Shown: positions 22,567-35,700, numbered from the stretch's first letter. The stretch is 64,000 nt of DNA from Paramecium sonneborni (GCA_905182985.1 CAJJDN010000011.1:310001-374000); one strand, 5' to 3'. The notes: generated from the letters alone by a model not told the origin. A program made the numbers and translations.

Positions 22567-23903
22567 ATGTAAATTGTTAACGACGAATACTTTATTCCAA
22601 ATCTACTTCAAGGAATTGATATAAGAAACCATGTAATTAATTCAATTTATTCAGGAAATCTCAACCCTATCATAAACATTAGATAGATTACATTTTATTA
22701 AAGGATTACATGAAGAAGATAATCTAAGATTAAGAGCTATTATAACTGATATGTAATACAATTTTGAAGCTGTCATTGCATAAAAGTATGATTTTTCATA
22801 CCATTATAAGAAATATTGAAATCTCTAGGCTAAGTGGAAGAGTGAAATATTTAGAATAAGAACTTTATTAATTAAATAGATTGTCTCAAAATCAACATTA
22901 AATTTCTAATAAAGATGAAAACAATCCATCTAAATTTAAAGAATTAGAAAGATCCATGAAATTAAAGGATTAATAAATTTAAGATATTGCTAATGAACTT
23001 TAATAACTAAAGTCATAAATTGCAAATAAAAATTAAGAAACTGTGTAAGAAACAAAAAAAGGGTAAAATGAATAAAAGGATATGAATTTTCCCTTTTTAA
23101 TTGAAAATGATAATTTAAAAAAAACAAATTCAGAATTAAATCGTTAAGTAAAAATAATGAATGATGAAATTAACAAATTAAAATCTGAATTAAATGAAGC
23201 AAATGCTGAATTAGCAAGAAGAGAACGAAAATTAAGAGAATATCTATTGATAGATAAAATGCGTTCAGAAAAGAATGAAGAAATGAAATAAAATTTATAA
23301 CCTGTTTATGTTAAAATATCTGAAGATAAAAATTTATTAGATGGAATCTTGGCATTAATGCATTATATGAGAGAATCTGTAACAGATATTATCTTTGAAA
23401 TATTTGTTCGATCAGCAAACCAAGCTTTTAATAGAAAGCAAAGTTCTGCTATTTTATTTTCTATAAATACAAAAGAATTAAAAAATAGAAATGTGCGAGG
23501 ATTTTTAATTGTATTATATTTATACAGAAAGTAATTAATATAATTAAATATTAGAATGAAGAAATTCATTAAAATATATTTTCCTTATTATGGGAAACTA
23601 ATTTTAAATGATCATATGGCAAGAATAGCACTTGGAGAAGATGAATATCATTTATCTGAAAGAAGAGATGGCACTAATTTATGGTTAGAGGAATGTTTAG
23701 CTAAATTATCAATTCAAAAACGAAAAAGTGATAAGAATAATGAAGATGATTCTGAATATCAACATTTATTCAGACTTCTTTCATTAAGATATAGATGTAA
23801 ATATCCTATGAAAGGAAATGAAGAGATGAGAGTTGATTTAGATATAAGAGTAAGATTAGAAAACAAAATATGCTCTTCACTATTAAAAATATTTATTGAT
23901 TGA
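22567..23903 (+). CDS. Coiled-coil protein of unknown function
   Basis: Two introns are clear: 22633-22654 (22 nt, CAG end) and 22786-22810 (25 nt, AAG end). A third of 24 nt around 23532-23555 is possible but does not change the frame. About 422-430 residues. Residues 60-250 are coiled coil (SELNEANAELARRERKLREY). The C-terminus (LALMHYMRESVTDIIFEIFVRSANQAF; LEECLAKLSIQKRKSD) is globular and helical. No known family. The 3' end overlaps the convergent small gene by 27 bp. Confidence 0.7.
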
Positions 23904-24293
23904 TATAAAATTCTAATGATCACAATCTTTATTTCTTGATAATTCATTTGACTTGATTGAGATCCAAAAAGTTTCTATTACAATCTTAATATCTATAAAG
24001 GCATTTATTATCATAGATATCATATTTTATTAAGATTCTAATTCATTATATTATTTTTTATTGAATTTAATTTATTCTTAATATCCAATTTCCCAATCTT
24101 TATCTTTATTCACCAAATAACATTTCAGTGTCCATAAATTATAAAATAATTAAATTTTACAAGTAATATTAACTAAATCTAAAAAGATTTTTGAAAACAA
24201 CTTTTTGTAAAACACATACAAAATTGAGATTATTGATGATTCAACCCAAAAAGAAATTGTTTTCACTACTTATTATATTTAATAATATAACAT
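23877..24293 (-). CDS. Small unknown protein with a hydrophobic segment
   Basis: Open frame without introns from ATG 24293 to TGA 23879-23877, 138 residues. It carries a hydrophobic stretch ESSIISILYVFYKKLFSKIF and a polar segment NKDKDWEIGYQEQIKFNKK that read like real protein. It overlaps the last 27 bp of the convergent coiled-coil gene. No family recognised. It could be a chance frame. Confidence 0.4.
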
Positions 24294-24780
24294 AATATAT
24301 ATATTAATAATTTATGAATAATTACTTAATTACTAATTTACAAAGGTTAAAATTGTCTAATTCTATTGTCAATATCAATACAAATCTTTAATTTTATGGA
24401 TAAAAGTTATCTTGATATGAATCCATATCATGTATTTTTTTTAAATTATACTTCATAAAGACAAATTCATAATACTCTTTATTAATATTAACAGTTTTTT
24501 ATTCTGAACTAATCCATAATTTTTTGTGGAATATAAAATTTTTGAGATTAAAAAACAATGAAGATATAAGTTCCTAAATAGTTTCCGAGAGATGTTTTAA
24601 AAGAAAGCAAAAAGGAATTTTAAAATTATAGTTTTGTTTTGTAAAAAATCAAACCAAAAACGCTAAGCTAATAAAAATATTATTCATAGTTTTTATCAAA
24701 GGCAAATTAATAAGAAATGTAAAAGTTGTATAGAATATATGTTAATTTATAAAGCTGATAAACATCAACATCCTTTTGAT
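24294..24780. other. Intergenic or upstream exon region
   Basis: About 490 nt. From 24558 a plus-strand frame starting ATG reads like protein for about 60 codons (QVPKQFPRDVLKESKKEF) and may be a first exon of the gene starting at 24781, but it lies in another frame and I see no standard intron that joins them. Confidence 0.35.
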
Positions 24781-26013
24781 ATGAATAAAAAATCTGCAGT
24801 TCGATCAACTCAATTCGATATCCTCACAGTTTAGGCAAACTAAACTAAATTAAGGCCATAAGCTATCATAAAAGGAAATTATCCAATACCTTTATAATAT
24901 ACTGGGCATTTTTAATTTAATAAGAAATGCCTCTAATAAAGATAAAGAAAAAAATTCTATAAAACAATTGTCTAATGTTAATTTGTGGTGACTGTTTACA
25001 CCAAGATCATACAATCAGTATTTCTAAAATTATATGCCTAAATTTATTTTATGAGTTACTCAAAATAGAAAAGCCAATAGCAAATATAAAGTAAAGTAAT
25101 TTATAATTCAAATAAAAATTAACATTAATTTAATATTGAATTTTATAAAATAGTCTTTGAAAAGGGCACTAAAATCTAGAAACTTAAAAATAATTTAGTT
25201 GTTTCAAAATAATTATTATTTTAAGAAATCAAATTTAGTTATAAAAAATACCATACTATCTTTAAATTTCTAAGTGATCCATTTAATCTATATATATAAC
25301 TTTTATAAACTTCTATAAATGAACATTTAAAAAAACAGTAAATAATTCTATAAGATTTTCATAAGAATCAAATATTTATGATATTTCTAAATTAAGATTA
25401 GTGTATGATTTAAATATCATTAAAGATAATTTATGAAATATTTATAGTCGTTTTAAGGAACAAAATTCTTGCAATTTAAGTATAAGTAAATCATAATGTT
25501 AAGTTTTTTTTAAATAAATTAATATATTTTACTTAACACTTTCAAACAATTTATTTACTTTTCAAAATGCAAGCTTAAGTTTAGAGATAAAGAAATAAGT
25601 CACAAAATAGCAAAATTCAGTCTATTTTAAAATGTCGTAATTACCACGAAAAAAAAAAAAGAAAGGATAGAAGTGGTAATGATATAATTAGAGGAGGGAA
25701 TTATAAAATAACTTTTAAAGATAGTTTTCTAGGCTTAAAAACAAATTCATTTACCCCATAGAATGAACTTGATAATTATTCAGAATCTGAATTGTCTGAT
25801 TACTCTGAATCTTAGTAATCATAAATTTAAGGACAAAATCAAACTCCATTAGCTAATTAAACTTCAGAAATCAAAACTTAAGTGAGATAAACCAGTTGTG
25901 ACTTAGAAATAAAAATTGAGATGAAATAGGAATTTCCAAAAATAAATTCTGATAAATAATCGAAAAATCTTACCAAAGCAACTTAAAAATCACTTTGTTG
26001 TACAATTTTTTGA
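24781..26013 (+). CDS. Unknown basic protein with CaaX-like end
   Basis: Open frame of 410 codons with TGA as the only stop, long for AT-rich noncoding DNA. The middle is Lys/Gln-rich with hydrophobic runs. The last third has a basic patch (CRNYHEKKKRKDRSGND), the segment NYKITFKDSFLGL, and an acidic Ser repeat (NYSESELSDYSESQ). It ends LCCTIF, where CTIF fits a CaaX prenylation box; that is inference. The frame extends upstream of 24781, so the true start may be earlier. No family recognised. Confidence 0.45.
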
Positions 26014-26403
26014 TTTTTTAATGATGTAACAAAACAAATGATTAAAATTCACGATAAATATTATAATTAAAATAAAAATTTATAATTACATCTTGAAATA
26101 TCATAAAATGTTAATAAAATTCTTATATTGAGATATATATAAATGGTTGCTTAATTTTATGTGCATCAATAATTTAATTAATCAATTGAGATTATGAGAC
26201 ACAAATAAATTGCAAGTTATAAAATAAATTATTGTCTAAGTTTAAATCAAAATTTAGTATTACAAAGTAAAATTTTTATAAGACGTGAGAGGTTAAGAGA
26301 GAATAATATATAAGTTGCAAAAGCAGAACTTAACGAATTTCTATAAAATTTTGTCTTATAAAAATCAAAAATACTGTATCAATAAATACTTAAACTTTTT
26401 AAC
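26014..26403. other. Intergenic stretch before the duplicated segment
   Basis: 390 nt, AT-rich, no supported gene on either strand. Confidence 0.4.
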
Positions 26404-27532
26404 TTTAATGAAAAACCCTACATTAATTACAGTAAATGCACAAAACTTGAGATAAAAAAGGATTTGTTATTATTTTATATATAAAATAATTTTTATTCAA
26501 TAGTATTTTTAATCACTCATGTAATTTGAGATTTATTATAGATGTTATCTAGTAATATTTTTTTAATCCCAAAGTAATTTCCGATTGATCAATTCTTAAC
26601 TCTTTAGAATGCCTTATTCTTTTTATTCAATTAACTCTTCCTGTTATATACAATTCAGTACCTAAATTCTATTATAAACGTTTATTATTACCGAATTTAA
26701 TTATCAAAATCCTTTAAACCTTATATTTACTGAGTTAGTTTAAATTCTAAATCTCTGATATGATTTTCATGGTATAATAAATTTTCAACTGTTTAATTCA
26801 TCTTATTAATTTAATGGATATAAAATTCTAAATTATAGTGTTAATAGATACATTCTTTTTTATTCATTTCTTCTGAATTTACTTTAAGACGTTCATTAAA
26901 TTAAGTATAATAATTAATTTATTCTTTTAAGAGAGATTCTTTTTCAGCAAGACTTTATTCTTGAATTTTAAGCTATTACTCTCTTATGTCTAATTGATCA
27001 TGTTTTTCTTAGATTAGTTTTTGCTATTCATTTAAAGTTAATTCTTTATCCTTTAGCTTATCAACAAAAGAATTTTGATTTTCTTTAACTTATTATTCTT
27101 GTAATTTGATTTGTTTGAGTTTTCTCTTGAGAAGTTCAGCCATACACTTTACTTCATTCTCTCCCTATTTTAGTTTCTATTTAGAAAAGTAAATGATACC
27201 TCAGCTCTCAATTCTAAATCTAGATGATCAGAATTTAATTGATTTTTCTTCATGTCTATTTATTCACACTTCTATTTATATTTTTCCTTTGTTCTTATTA
27301 ATTCATAGTCAGAATTGAAAAGAGAGGATGAAAATTCATTATCCCCACAGTATTATGTGGCATATCTAAAAGGTTTTTAACAGCCGATTGAATAGTGTTG
27401 CAAGGTTTTTCTCGAAAAGCTAAGTTAATCCCGAGCAGAAAACATTCTTTATTAACAGATAATATAATTAAAATGAATTTAAATTGCATAAATTCTTAAA
27501 GGGCAATAGAATAATACAAGAAATAAGTATGA
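26404..27532. repeat. Copy 1 of a perfect 1,129-nt duplication
   Basis: Bases 26404-27532 are repeated, as far as I can compare line by line without any difference, at 27534-28662. The two copies are separated only by the ambiguous base N at 27533. That pattern is what an unmerged contig overlap looks like. The segment contains one whole coiled-coil gene and short flanks. Confidence 0.95.
26497..27445 (-). CDS. Coiled-coil protein (copy 1)
   Basis: 300 residues after removing two 23-nt GTA...TAG introns (27199-27177 and 26691-26669). It starts ATG 27445 and ends at TGA 26499-26497. A short Cys-containing head (YATQYCGDNEFSSS) leads into a nearly continuous coiled coil: KLKQGENEVKCMAELLKRKL, QQKLIQEKHDQLDIREQQLK, LAEKESLLKEQINYYTQ. 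The end (SNYMSDQKYY) is polar. Structural protein of unknown place. The identical copy downstream is probably an assembly artefact, so a single gene is expected in the genome. Confidence 0.75.
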
Positions 27533-27533
27533 N
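27533..27533. other. Ambiguous base N, contig join
   Basis: The only N in the window. It sits exactly between the two copies of the 1,129-nt duplication and marks a scaffold join. Confidence 0.95.
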
Positions 27534-28662
27534 TTTAATGAAAAACCCTACATTAATTACAGTAAATGCACAAAACTTGAGATAAAAAAGGATTTGTTAT
27601 TATTTTATATATAAAATAATTTTTATTCAATAGTATTTTTAATCACTCATGTAATTTGAGATTTATTATAGATGTTATCTAGTAATATTTTTTTAATCCC
27701 AAAGTAATTTCCGATTGATCAATTCTTAACTCTTTAGAATGCCTTATTCTTTTTATTCAATTAACTCTTCCTGTTATATACAATTCAGTACCTAAATTCT
27801 ATTATAAACGTTTATTATTACCGAATTTAATTATCAAAATCCTTTAAACCTTATATTTACTGAGTTAGTTTAAATTCTAAATCTCTGATATGATTTTCAT
27901 GGTATAATAAATTTTCAACTGTTTAATTCATCTTATTAATTTAATGGATATAAAATTCTAAATTATAGTGTTAATAGATACATTCTTTTTTATTCATTTC
28001 TTCTGAATTTACTTTAAGACGTTCATTAAATTAAGTATAATAATTAATTTATTCTTTTAAGAGAGATTCTTTTTCAGCAAGACTTTATTCTTGAATTTTA
28101 AGCTATTACTCTCTTATGTCTAATTGATCATGTTTTTCTTAGATTAGTTTTTGCTATTCATTTAAAGTTAATTCTTTATCCTTTAGCTTATCAACAAAAG
28201 AATTTTGATTTTCTTTAACTTATTATTCTTGTAATTTGATTTGTTTGAGTTTTCTCTTGAGAAGTTCAGCCATACACTTTACTTCATTCTCTCCCTATTT
28301 TAGTTTCTATTTAGAAAAGTAAATGATACCTCAGCTCTCAATTCTAAATCTAGATGATCAGAATTTAATTGATTTTTCTTCATGTCTATTTATTCACACT
28401 TCTATTTATATTTTTCCTTTGTTCTTATTAATTCATAGTCAGAATTGAAAAGAGAGGATGAAAATTCATTATCCCCACAGTATTATGTGGCATATCTAAA
28501 AGGTTTTTAACAGCCGATTGAATAGTGTTGCAAGGTTTTTCTCGAAAAGCTAAGTTAATCCCGAGCAGAAAACATTCTTTATTAACAGATAATATAATTA
28601 AAATGAATTTAAATTGCATAAATTCTTAAAGGGCAATAGAATAATACAAGAAATAAGTATGA
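27534..28662. repeat. Copy 2 of a perfect 1,129-nt duplication
   Basis: Offset of 1,130 bases from copy 1 throughout. After its end at 28662 the sequence diverges from the end of copy 1, which is interrupted by the N. Confidence 0.95.
27627..28575 (-). CDS. Coiled-coil protein (copy 2)
   Basis: Same gene as at 26497-27445, shifted by 1,130 bases with identical introns (28329-28307 and 27821-27799). In the real chromosome there is probably one copy. It lies 212 bp upstream of the divergent histone deacetylase gene, and this is likely the true neighbour on that side. Confidence 0.7.
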
Positions 28663-28787
28663 ACTTATAAGTTAATTGATCTTGTAAATTGAGACTATTA
28701 GGAAGTGTGAATAGTGATTTTATTAAAATCCTATAATTAAAAAAGTTATAAACCTAATAATAAAATTCTTAAAATTTATTTGGGAGG

Positions 28788-30162
28788 ATGAATAATTTTA
28801 AATAAAGAGTGACATATTATTATGATGAAGAATTTGGTACATTTAATTATTCAACAACACATCCAATGAAACCATTAAGAGTGGCTATAACTGATGATTT
28901 AGTTGGGCACTATGGATTAAAATAATATATGAATTGTATTGTAAAACATTTAAAATAAATTCATAGGATTAATCATTTGTATAAACATATATCAAAAGAG
29001 TAGATGAAGATGTATTAACTCAATTTCATTCATATGAATATATAGATTTAATTAAGATAATAACCCCTGAAAATAAATGTCAACATGAAGATCAACTTTA
29101 TAGATGTAAATTAGCATTGAAATTTTAGTTAATTTTATGGAGGATTGTCCAGTTTTAGATAGATTGTTTGATTTTTGTTTGTGTTAAACCTCTGGATCAG
29201 TTGGTGCAGCATGTGTAATAGCAGATTAAAAAAGCAATATTGCAATTAATTGGAGTGGAGGATTACATCATGCAAAATAGAGTGAAGCAAGTGGATTTTG
29301 TTATGTAAATGATTGTGTACTTGGAATATTGGAATTATTAAAAACATACTAACGTGTACTTTATGTAGATATTGATATTCATCATGGAGATGGAGTAGAA
29401 GAAGCTTTCTATTTAACTGATCGAGTTATGACATGCTCTTTTCATAAATTTAAAGAATATTTTCCAGGAACTGGACATATTGATGATATTGGACATGATA
29501 AAGGAAAATATTATGCAGTTAATTTTCCTTTAAATGAAGGTTTAAATGATGATTCAATACAATTTATTTTTAAACCAGTGATTGATAAGATTATGGAAAA
29601 TTTCAGACCTGATGTTGTTATGTTATAAGGAGGTACTGATAGTCTAAGTGGTGATAGATTAGGATGTTTCAATTTAAGTATTAAAGGTAAATATATAAGA
29701 TTTCATTATAGGACATGGTACTTGCATAGAATATTTAAAGAAATTCAATGTTCCTATAATAATGGTTGGTGGAGGAGGTTATACACTTAGAAATGTACCA
29801 AGATGTTGGACATATGAAACTTCTCTTGCTTTGAATGTACCAATTTAAGATAATATTCCTGATGAATCTGATTACAAAATCTATTTTGGACCAGAATATA
29901 AATTACATTTACCTATTTCGAATATGGAAGAATAAAATTCAAAAGATTATTTAGAAAAAAATATGTAATATTATTTAATATATTTTCAAGTGTTCAAATT
30001 TTAGAAAACCTTAAGTAAATAAATCCTGGTTGTGCTTAAATTGACCATTATGCGATTGGAAAAGAAAGTCGAAAAAAAGTTGATTATTAAGAATTGTTTT
30101 CTGAGTATAGGGATAATAAGGAAGAAATGCAAATAGAATAAAATTAAGATCAATAAGAATGA
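28788..30162 (+). CDS. Class I histone deacetylase
   Basis: 424 residues after four introns (28941-28966, 29106-29128, 29687-29711, 29965-29990). The last ends AAG and is needed to give the family's [17 protein letters not shown] end. The enzyme removes acetyl groups from histone lysines, using zinc. Active-site blocks are intact: [12 protein letters not shown] and HPMKPLR at the start, [22 protein letters not shown] with the His pair near residue 143, [15 protein letters not shown] with Asp and His ligands, [16 protein letters not shown] (third ligand) and [14 protein letters not shown] with the Tyr. The C-terminal tail is short and Gln-rich. RPD3/HDAC1 type. Confidence 0.95.
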
Positions 30163-30227
30163 ATATATAATATTAATCTGAAAGATAATAATAATGTAAT
30201 CTTCTATTGTATGAATAATTAAAATTA

Positions 30228-32238
30228 TCATTTCTTTTTAATAAAAGGTCCTTTCTTTTATTATTATTGTTATTATTATTATTATTGTTCTTATTATTAT
30301 TATTATTATTGAGGTTTTTATTATTATTATTATTCAACTTTAGGAGGTGCTTATTCTTATGCTTATTTAGATGGTTCATTTAATTATGGTTTTTCTTAAG
30401 CTTATGCAATTTTTTATCTTGCAATTTATTCAGTTTTATCTAAACCAAGTTTTACTAATTCTTATTCATCAGCAGGAAGAACCTAGAATATAAAAAGATT
30501 GAAAATACATTTTATAAACCAGCATAATTAGCCAATTTTTAAGCTTTTGGTACGATGTTAGATGAAAAGTCTTAGAAATCCAAAACATAGTTTTAGATTA
30601 AACCAAGACTATCATTCCAAGCTCTTTTAGGAAATTTCTAGAATCCTTCTTATTAGAATAATCTAGCAGAATGATTAACAAAAACTTTGCTAAATGCTAA
30701 AGGTGAAGCATTGTATAATTCTTCTACTAATTCAATTTCAGCTGATGCATCTCCTTCAAAATAATCTTTGTATTAAAGAACTAAATAAATTATATAATAA
30801 TAATATTACATCCTTCTTTAGCTGCAAGATTATAATAATTTTTTTCAGCCTCCAAAAGTGCAAATTCATTTTCAGAATTGACAGCAGTTTATAGATTTTT
30901 GAATACTGCAATATATTCAGGATCTTTAGTCATTCTTGCTAAATGTCTTTCAATTAATCTTTTTTCTCTAACTTAATAATCTTTAGTGCAATCAAATGCT
31001 AATCTGTATTTAAATCTCCATAATTTCTTTTCAAGTAATGAAGTTTAATCTTCTTCTGGATTATGAGTATAAGCTTCTTAGAAATCAAATCTAAGTGGAC
31101 TATATTTTGGATCAACTTAAGCAACAGCTTCATCAATTCTTTATTCAACTTATTCATCATCTTTATATAATTCTTAATCAGTTTCAAAGTAATCATTATA
31201 TAATTATTCTTCTTCAGTAAGACCTCCATAGAAATAAGTATAATTATTTTCCCATCTTTCTTTTTATCTTAATCTCATTCTTCTTTCTCTTCTAGCATGA
31301 TTTGCAAAATCAAGATATTCTCTCACATGAAATCTATTAACTTTTCTTTCTAATCTTTCTTAGATAGCTAAAACTTTTTCTGCTTCAATAACAGCTGCAT
31401 AAGTAGCCTTTTACATAGGTAATTTATATTTAGGATTTCTGTATACTCGTTCTTCATTATAACCTGCTTATTTTAATTGTTAATCAATATATTTTAATTT
31501 ATCTTCACCATGTTAGAATCTCCACATTCTATAAGCTGGATCAACAAGTAATCTATCATGTACATCGTTATCCATTGTTACCATAATGTTTTATTCATAT
31601 AATGCACTTTCAAACAATGAAGCTTCTCTATGAGTCCACATTTTGAACATATTAATAGATTAAACATTTTCATTCTAAAATTAATTAAGTAATTTACATC
31701 CAATTCAAAAATATCAATAGGATGGAATGAATCTCTATAATAGGACATTTCTTCATCTTCCTATTATCTAAGTCTTACCAATTTAAAGACTTATCCACAC
31801 ATTGGACATCTTTATAATGGACCTTCTCTAAGCATGAATAAATGAATTTCATGTTATTCATAATCATCTTCATTTTATAAACCTGTGCATCCAACATATC
31901 TAAATGGTGTATCTGCAGTGAAAATTACACAAGGATTATCCACTGTACCAAAATTGACAGTTTAGATGTTATCTAAGTTATTATACACTTATAAATGGAA
32001 TGGATTTCCAGAATAAGCAGCATAATATTCATGAAGCACTTCATCAAAAGCCTAATATGTTAAGTTAGGCGTCATTGAACTGTGAACACCATCCTATCTA
32101 ACATATGACCTTATATGTCTTATTGGAGCTGTGATCTTTTACTTAAACTATTAATATTACCACGCTTTTCAATGTTTTGAATGTATCTAAAACGTTGAAA
32201 GTTGACGAGAATGACTTCTTGCTTACTATTCTCAACAT
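30228..32238 (-). CDS. Very large COX5B-like cytochrome oxidase subunit
   Basis: 635 residues after four introns: 32160-32136 (25 nt, AAG), 31697-31675, 30809-30781 (29 nt) and 30508-30483. The N-terminus (MLRIVSKKSFSSTF) looks like a mitochondrial presequence. Residues 60-170 carry the COX5B zinc domain: VNFGTVDNPCVIFTADTPFR, YVGCTGLQNEDDY and QRCPMCGQVFKLVRL, with a four-Cys-type zinc site. Animal and fungal COX5B stops there at about 100-150 residues. Here about 450 more follow: charged helices (RERRMRLRQKERW) and a poly-Gln tail coded by TAA triplets. Ciliate respiratory complexes are known for enlarged subunits, so the extension is plausible. Converges with the HDAC gene 65 bp away. Confidence 0.8.
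30258..30335 (-). repeat. TAA microsatellite coding for poly-Gln
   Basis: On the minus strand about 25 codons are almost all TAA with a few CAA and one GAA, in frame with the COX5B-like gene. Under the ciliate code they make a poly-Gln stretch near the C-terminus; under the standard code they would be stops. The following codons (KKGPFIKKK) and TGA are in the same frame. Confidence 0.85.
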
Positions 32239-32702
32239 ATTTAAATCTTTATTTTATTAATAAATATATATTATTATATCAGATTTTAAATAGATATAAA
32301 AAAGGATCATCCTATCTTACTAAAATTGTTTAGTCTAAAATTTATTTACATATTCACAAACTCTTTGTATCTATATAAATATATTTTATTATTAAAAAAT
32401 TATTAAATACCATTCCCTTCTTATTTTCATTTATTAAAAAATCCTTCCAGAAGTAAGATTCTCTCAAAATGAATTTCACTTTAAAAGAAAATTTTTAAAA
32501 GTAATTATCATCGAATTAAGTATAATATAATAAATCTACAGAAATATTTTAAATTGTCCTTAAATTTCTTCTAAATTTGAATCCAGAAAGAAATAAATCT
32601 AGACATAATCATTTATTTTAAGTCATGAAATCAAATTACATATTTTAAATAATAATAATAAATTTGATATATTTACTGCATTATAATAAAACAATTTAAA
32701 AT
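32239..32702. other. Intergenic stretch
   Basis: About 460 nt. A plus-strand frame starting at ATG 32489 is open into the antisense of the next gene and its first 60 codons look fairly protein-like, but nothing else supports it. No other signal seen. Confidence 0.35.
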
Positions 32703-35700
32703 TCAATATTTTTTCTACTTTGGTACTAAGAATTTACCTTTTTTATTTTTTATCTTTAATTTTCCTTGCTCCTTATCCCTTACGAATGTATCATTTGTCA
32801 TTGGGGAATACTTTTTGGAAATATCTTTTAAGTATGCTTACTAATTGATATCATTTTAAATTTCATCTAAATTATTTCTGAAATCTAATGATTTTGCTAA
32901 CTCATATTCTAATATATTAATAAAAATTTACATTTTCTTGTTAATCCTTAATTTTAATAGATTTTTTCGTAATCAGTTTCTTCATTTTCAGGTAATTGAT
33001 CAATCAAGTTTAAAATCTCCTCAGAAATTTAACCATCATTTTCCAAGGCCTTAAGCATTTCTACAGCTTTATCATTTGAAATTCCATTTTTGTGTAAAAG
33101 ACTTACAAACTAAAAATAATCATATTTTATAATTTACTTCTTTTTCTAAATTTTAAAATCCAATATCCTTAATTGAAAATGAATCTAAATCGTATTTTAC
33201 AAATGGTTTCTCACTTTTAACAATATATCTTTTTTTTGCTAAATTATCAATAACAAAATCATATTTTTCAGAACCAATAGCAACAAAATTATTTAAATCA
33301 TTAACCATTTATTTAATATCAACTTCATTATCTGTAACTTCAAAAGTTTCCGTAGTTATTCCATGCTTGTCTAATGATATTAATTTTTATGTATATGATT
33401 ATTTAGAAAAGTCCTTAATTCTAGCAATCTAATCTTTTGTTATCATGCTCATTAAATGTTTTCTATTTGCCTCTTGTTATCGAATTAAATCACGTGTTTC
33501 ATCAGTAATATCAAACTCTTTAACATAATTTATGATTTTTTCATTCAAAAATTCATTTCCCTAATCATCTTTAGCAAGAGCCAAGCTTACTTTTAATTGA
33601 TCTTTATGATTCAAAGGATGGATAGCTATTAAACTTTCATTTTAAGAATCAAATCCCAATAACATTTTTCTAATATATTCCAAAAATTCTTCATGTTTCT
33701 ATAAAGCTAATTTCTTTAAATAAACTGGATTAGTTATTGTGCTACTAAAATAACGTTTGAATTTTTTTTTCTTTAATGCAATTTTTGCCATAGCCTCTTT
33801 TGAATCTCTATTTGCTTCTTCTTAAACATATTTACCTTTTTTTTTAATTGCAGAAAATATTTCTCCAATTCTTTTAAATTACATATCAACTGATGCTGCA
33901 TACATAGCACCTTAACTCATCATTTTAGAAGATTTTGAAATATACTTTTTCATATTAACCTCTTTTTGTTAATAACTACTTAATACTCTAGTTTACAATA
34001 GAGATAATAATGTATCATCTGATTTCTCAACATTCTTCTCTAAATTTCTTGATATAGTATCAGGTAAAAAAATTGTTTAATATTTTTTGACTAATTTATC
34101 TGCATATTCTGTTTCTCTCAATTTTAATGATTATGCTCTATCCTTGATAGCATCAACAAAATTTTGATATTATTCATTTTGAATAGATAAATCAAATTTT
34201 CTTCCAGGTTTAGCTTCAGGTACAACTGCTACACTATCTTCAAAAGATGCTAAAGATTCAGAAAAACTATTATTCTCAACAAACTTTTTATATTCATCAG
34301 TTTTATTTAATTCAGAATAAGCTTTTTATTTAACTTTTTCTTTTTTCTCTTCAAGATTTTTTTAATAAGTATTTTCATTAGTTTAAATTGCTTCTATTGT
34401 TTAATCTCTAATTTAAGAAATTTAATTCCTAAATTTTTCAAGTTATTTAAGATTATAAATTAAATCAATTTAATACAATTCTAAATCTTCCCAAGATTTC
34501 ATAGCTCTTAATTTAGGATATGCCAAATTTTCAATTCTAAATTTACCACCATATTTTTCTTGATTACTATGAGTTGTATTTTCAGGATAAAAATTAGGTG
34601 TATTCAAAAGAGGTAATGGTAATACAGATAAATCTTAAGAACCTGCAGCATTAATAGCATATAATGCTCTTTAAGCCATAGCTTTACTTGAAAATGTACA
34701 AACACAATATCCTCTATTTTTATAAGTTTTAGCATATAATTAATATTGTAGATTTTCTTTTGGAGCTTCTACGTTTATTTATGGAATCCATAATTTTTTA
34801 TAATCTTCTTTAATATTGGAGGGAACCTTTAGACACTTAATAGTTTTTTGATTTAGTAATCTAAAAAGTCTAAATTAATCTTATTTTTAATCTTTTTATT
34901 ATTGATATTCAAATAAAGTCAACTCAAGATTTGGATCATAATACTCAGGAACTAAGATTTACTAAATAAATTCTTACAATTTTTATAAAGTTATTCAAAT
35001 TGTTCAAAATTAGGATAGAATTCAATTTCTGTTTATCCTGTTTATACATTAAGGATTTCTAATTTACATGGTTCAGTTAAGGTATGAATGATATCTTCAT
35101 AAAGTGGAAGATCAGGATTTTCAATTTCTAAAGGAACGACAGCATTTAAGACTCTTCCATATTATCCAACAGTATGTAATACATCTTAAAGTGAAAGAGT
35201 TTTATTAATGTTAGTAATTACAACTGTTCTATTGAATGGAGATTCTTCTCCAGTATTGTGAAGAGATTTGCATTCTTATAAAATTCCATTGAATTTGGTA
35301 AGATGTAATTATGATTTATATTATTCAGCTTAATTTTAAAAAGTGAGAGTAGCATAAGCATTCATATTAAGGGAGCAAGTGTGAAGTTGAACTTAAACTT
35401 ATTATTAAGTTTGAGAGTAAACAAAATCCTAAATTTCTTTGATGGTAACATTAATAGGAATATTAATTAACAATAATTGATTCTCTGTTAGATTGTCGCA
35501 AGTGAGTTTAGGTTTGTATGATTACATGGCATCAACAGTAAATATATCATCCTCTTCAATTTCTTTTAAAGCAAACTTTTAATGCTTTAAGGATTCTGTT
35601 TCTCTAATTTATTAGAGTTAATCAAAAGTGGAAAAGATCCTATCAGTTTACTTAAATTCAGGATGATCTGGGGAAAGTATTTATATTTCTGAAGGCTCTT

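Noticed and set aside
26404..28662. True tandem gene duplication.
   Set aside because: The copies show no differences and the N lies exactly at the junction, which points to an unmerged contig overlap.
32489..32910. Plus-strand open frame of about 139 codons.
   Set aside because: Most of it is antisense to the end of the RRM-like gene and no further support exists.
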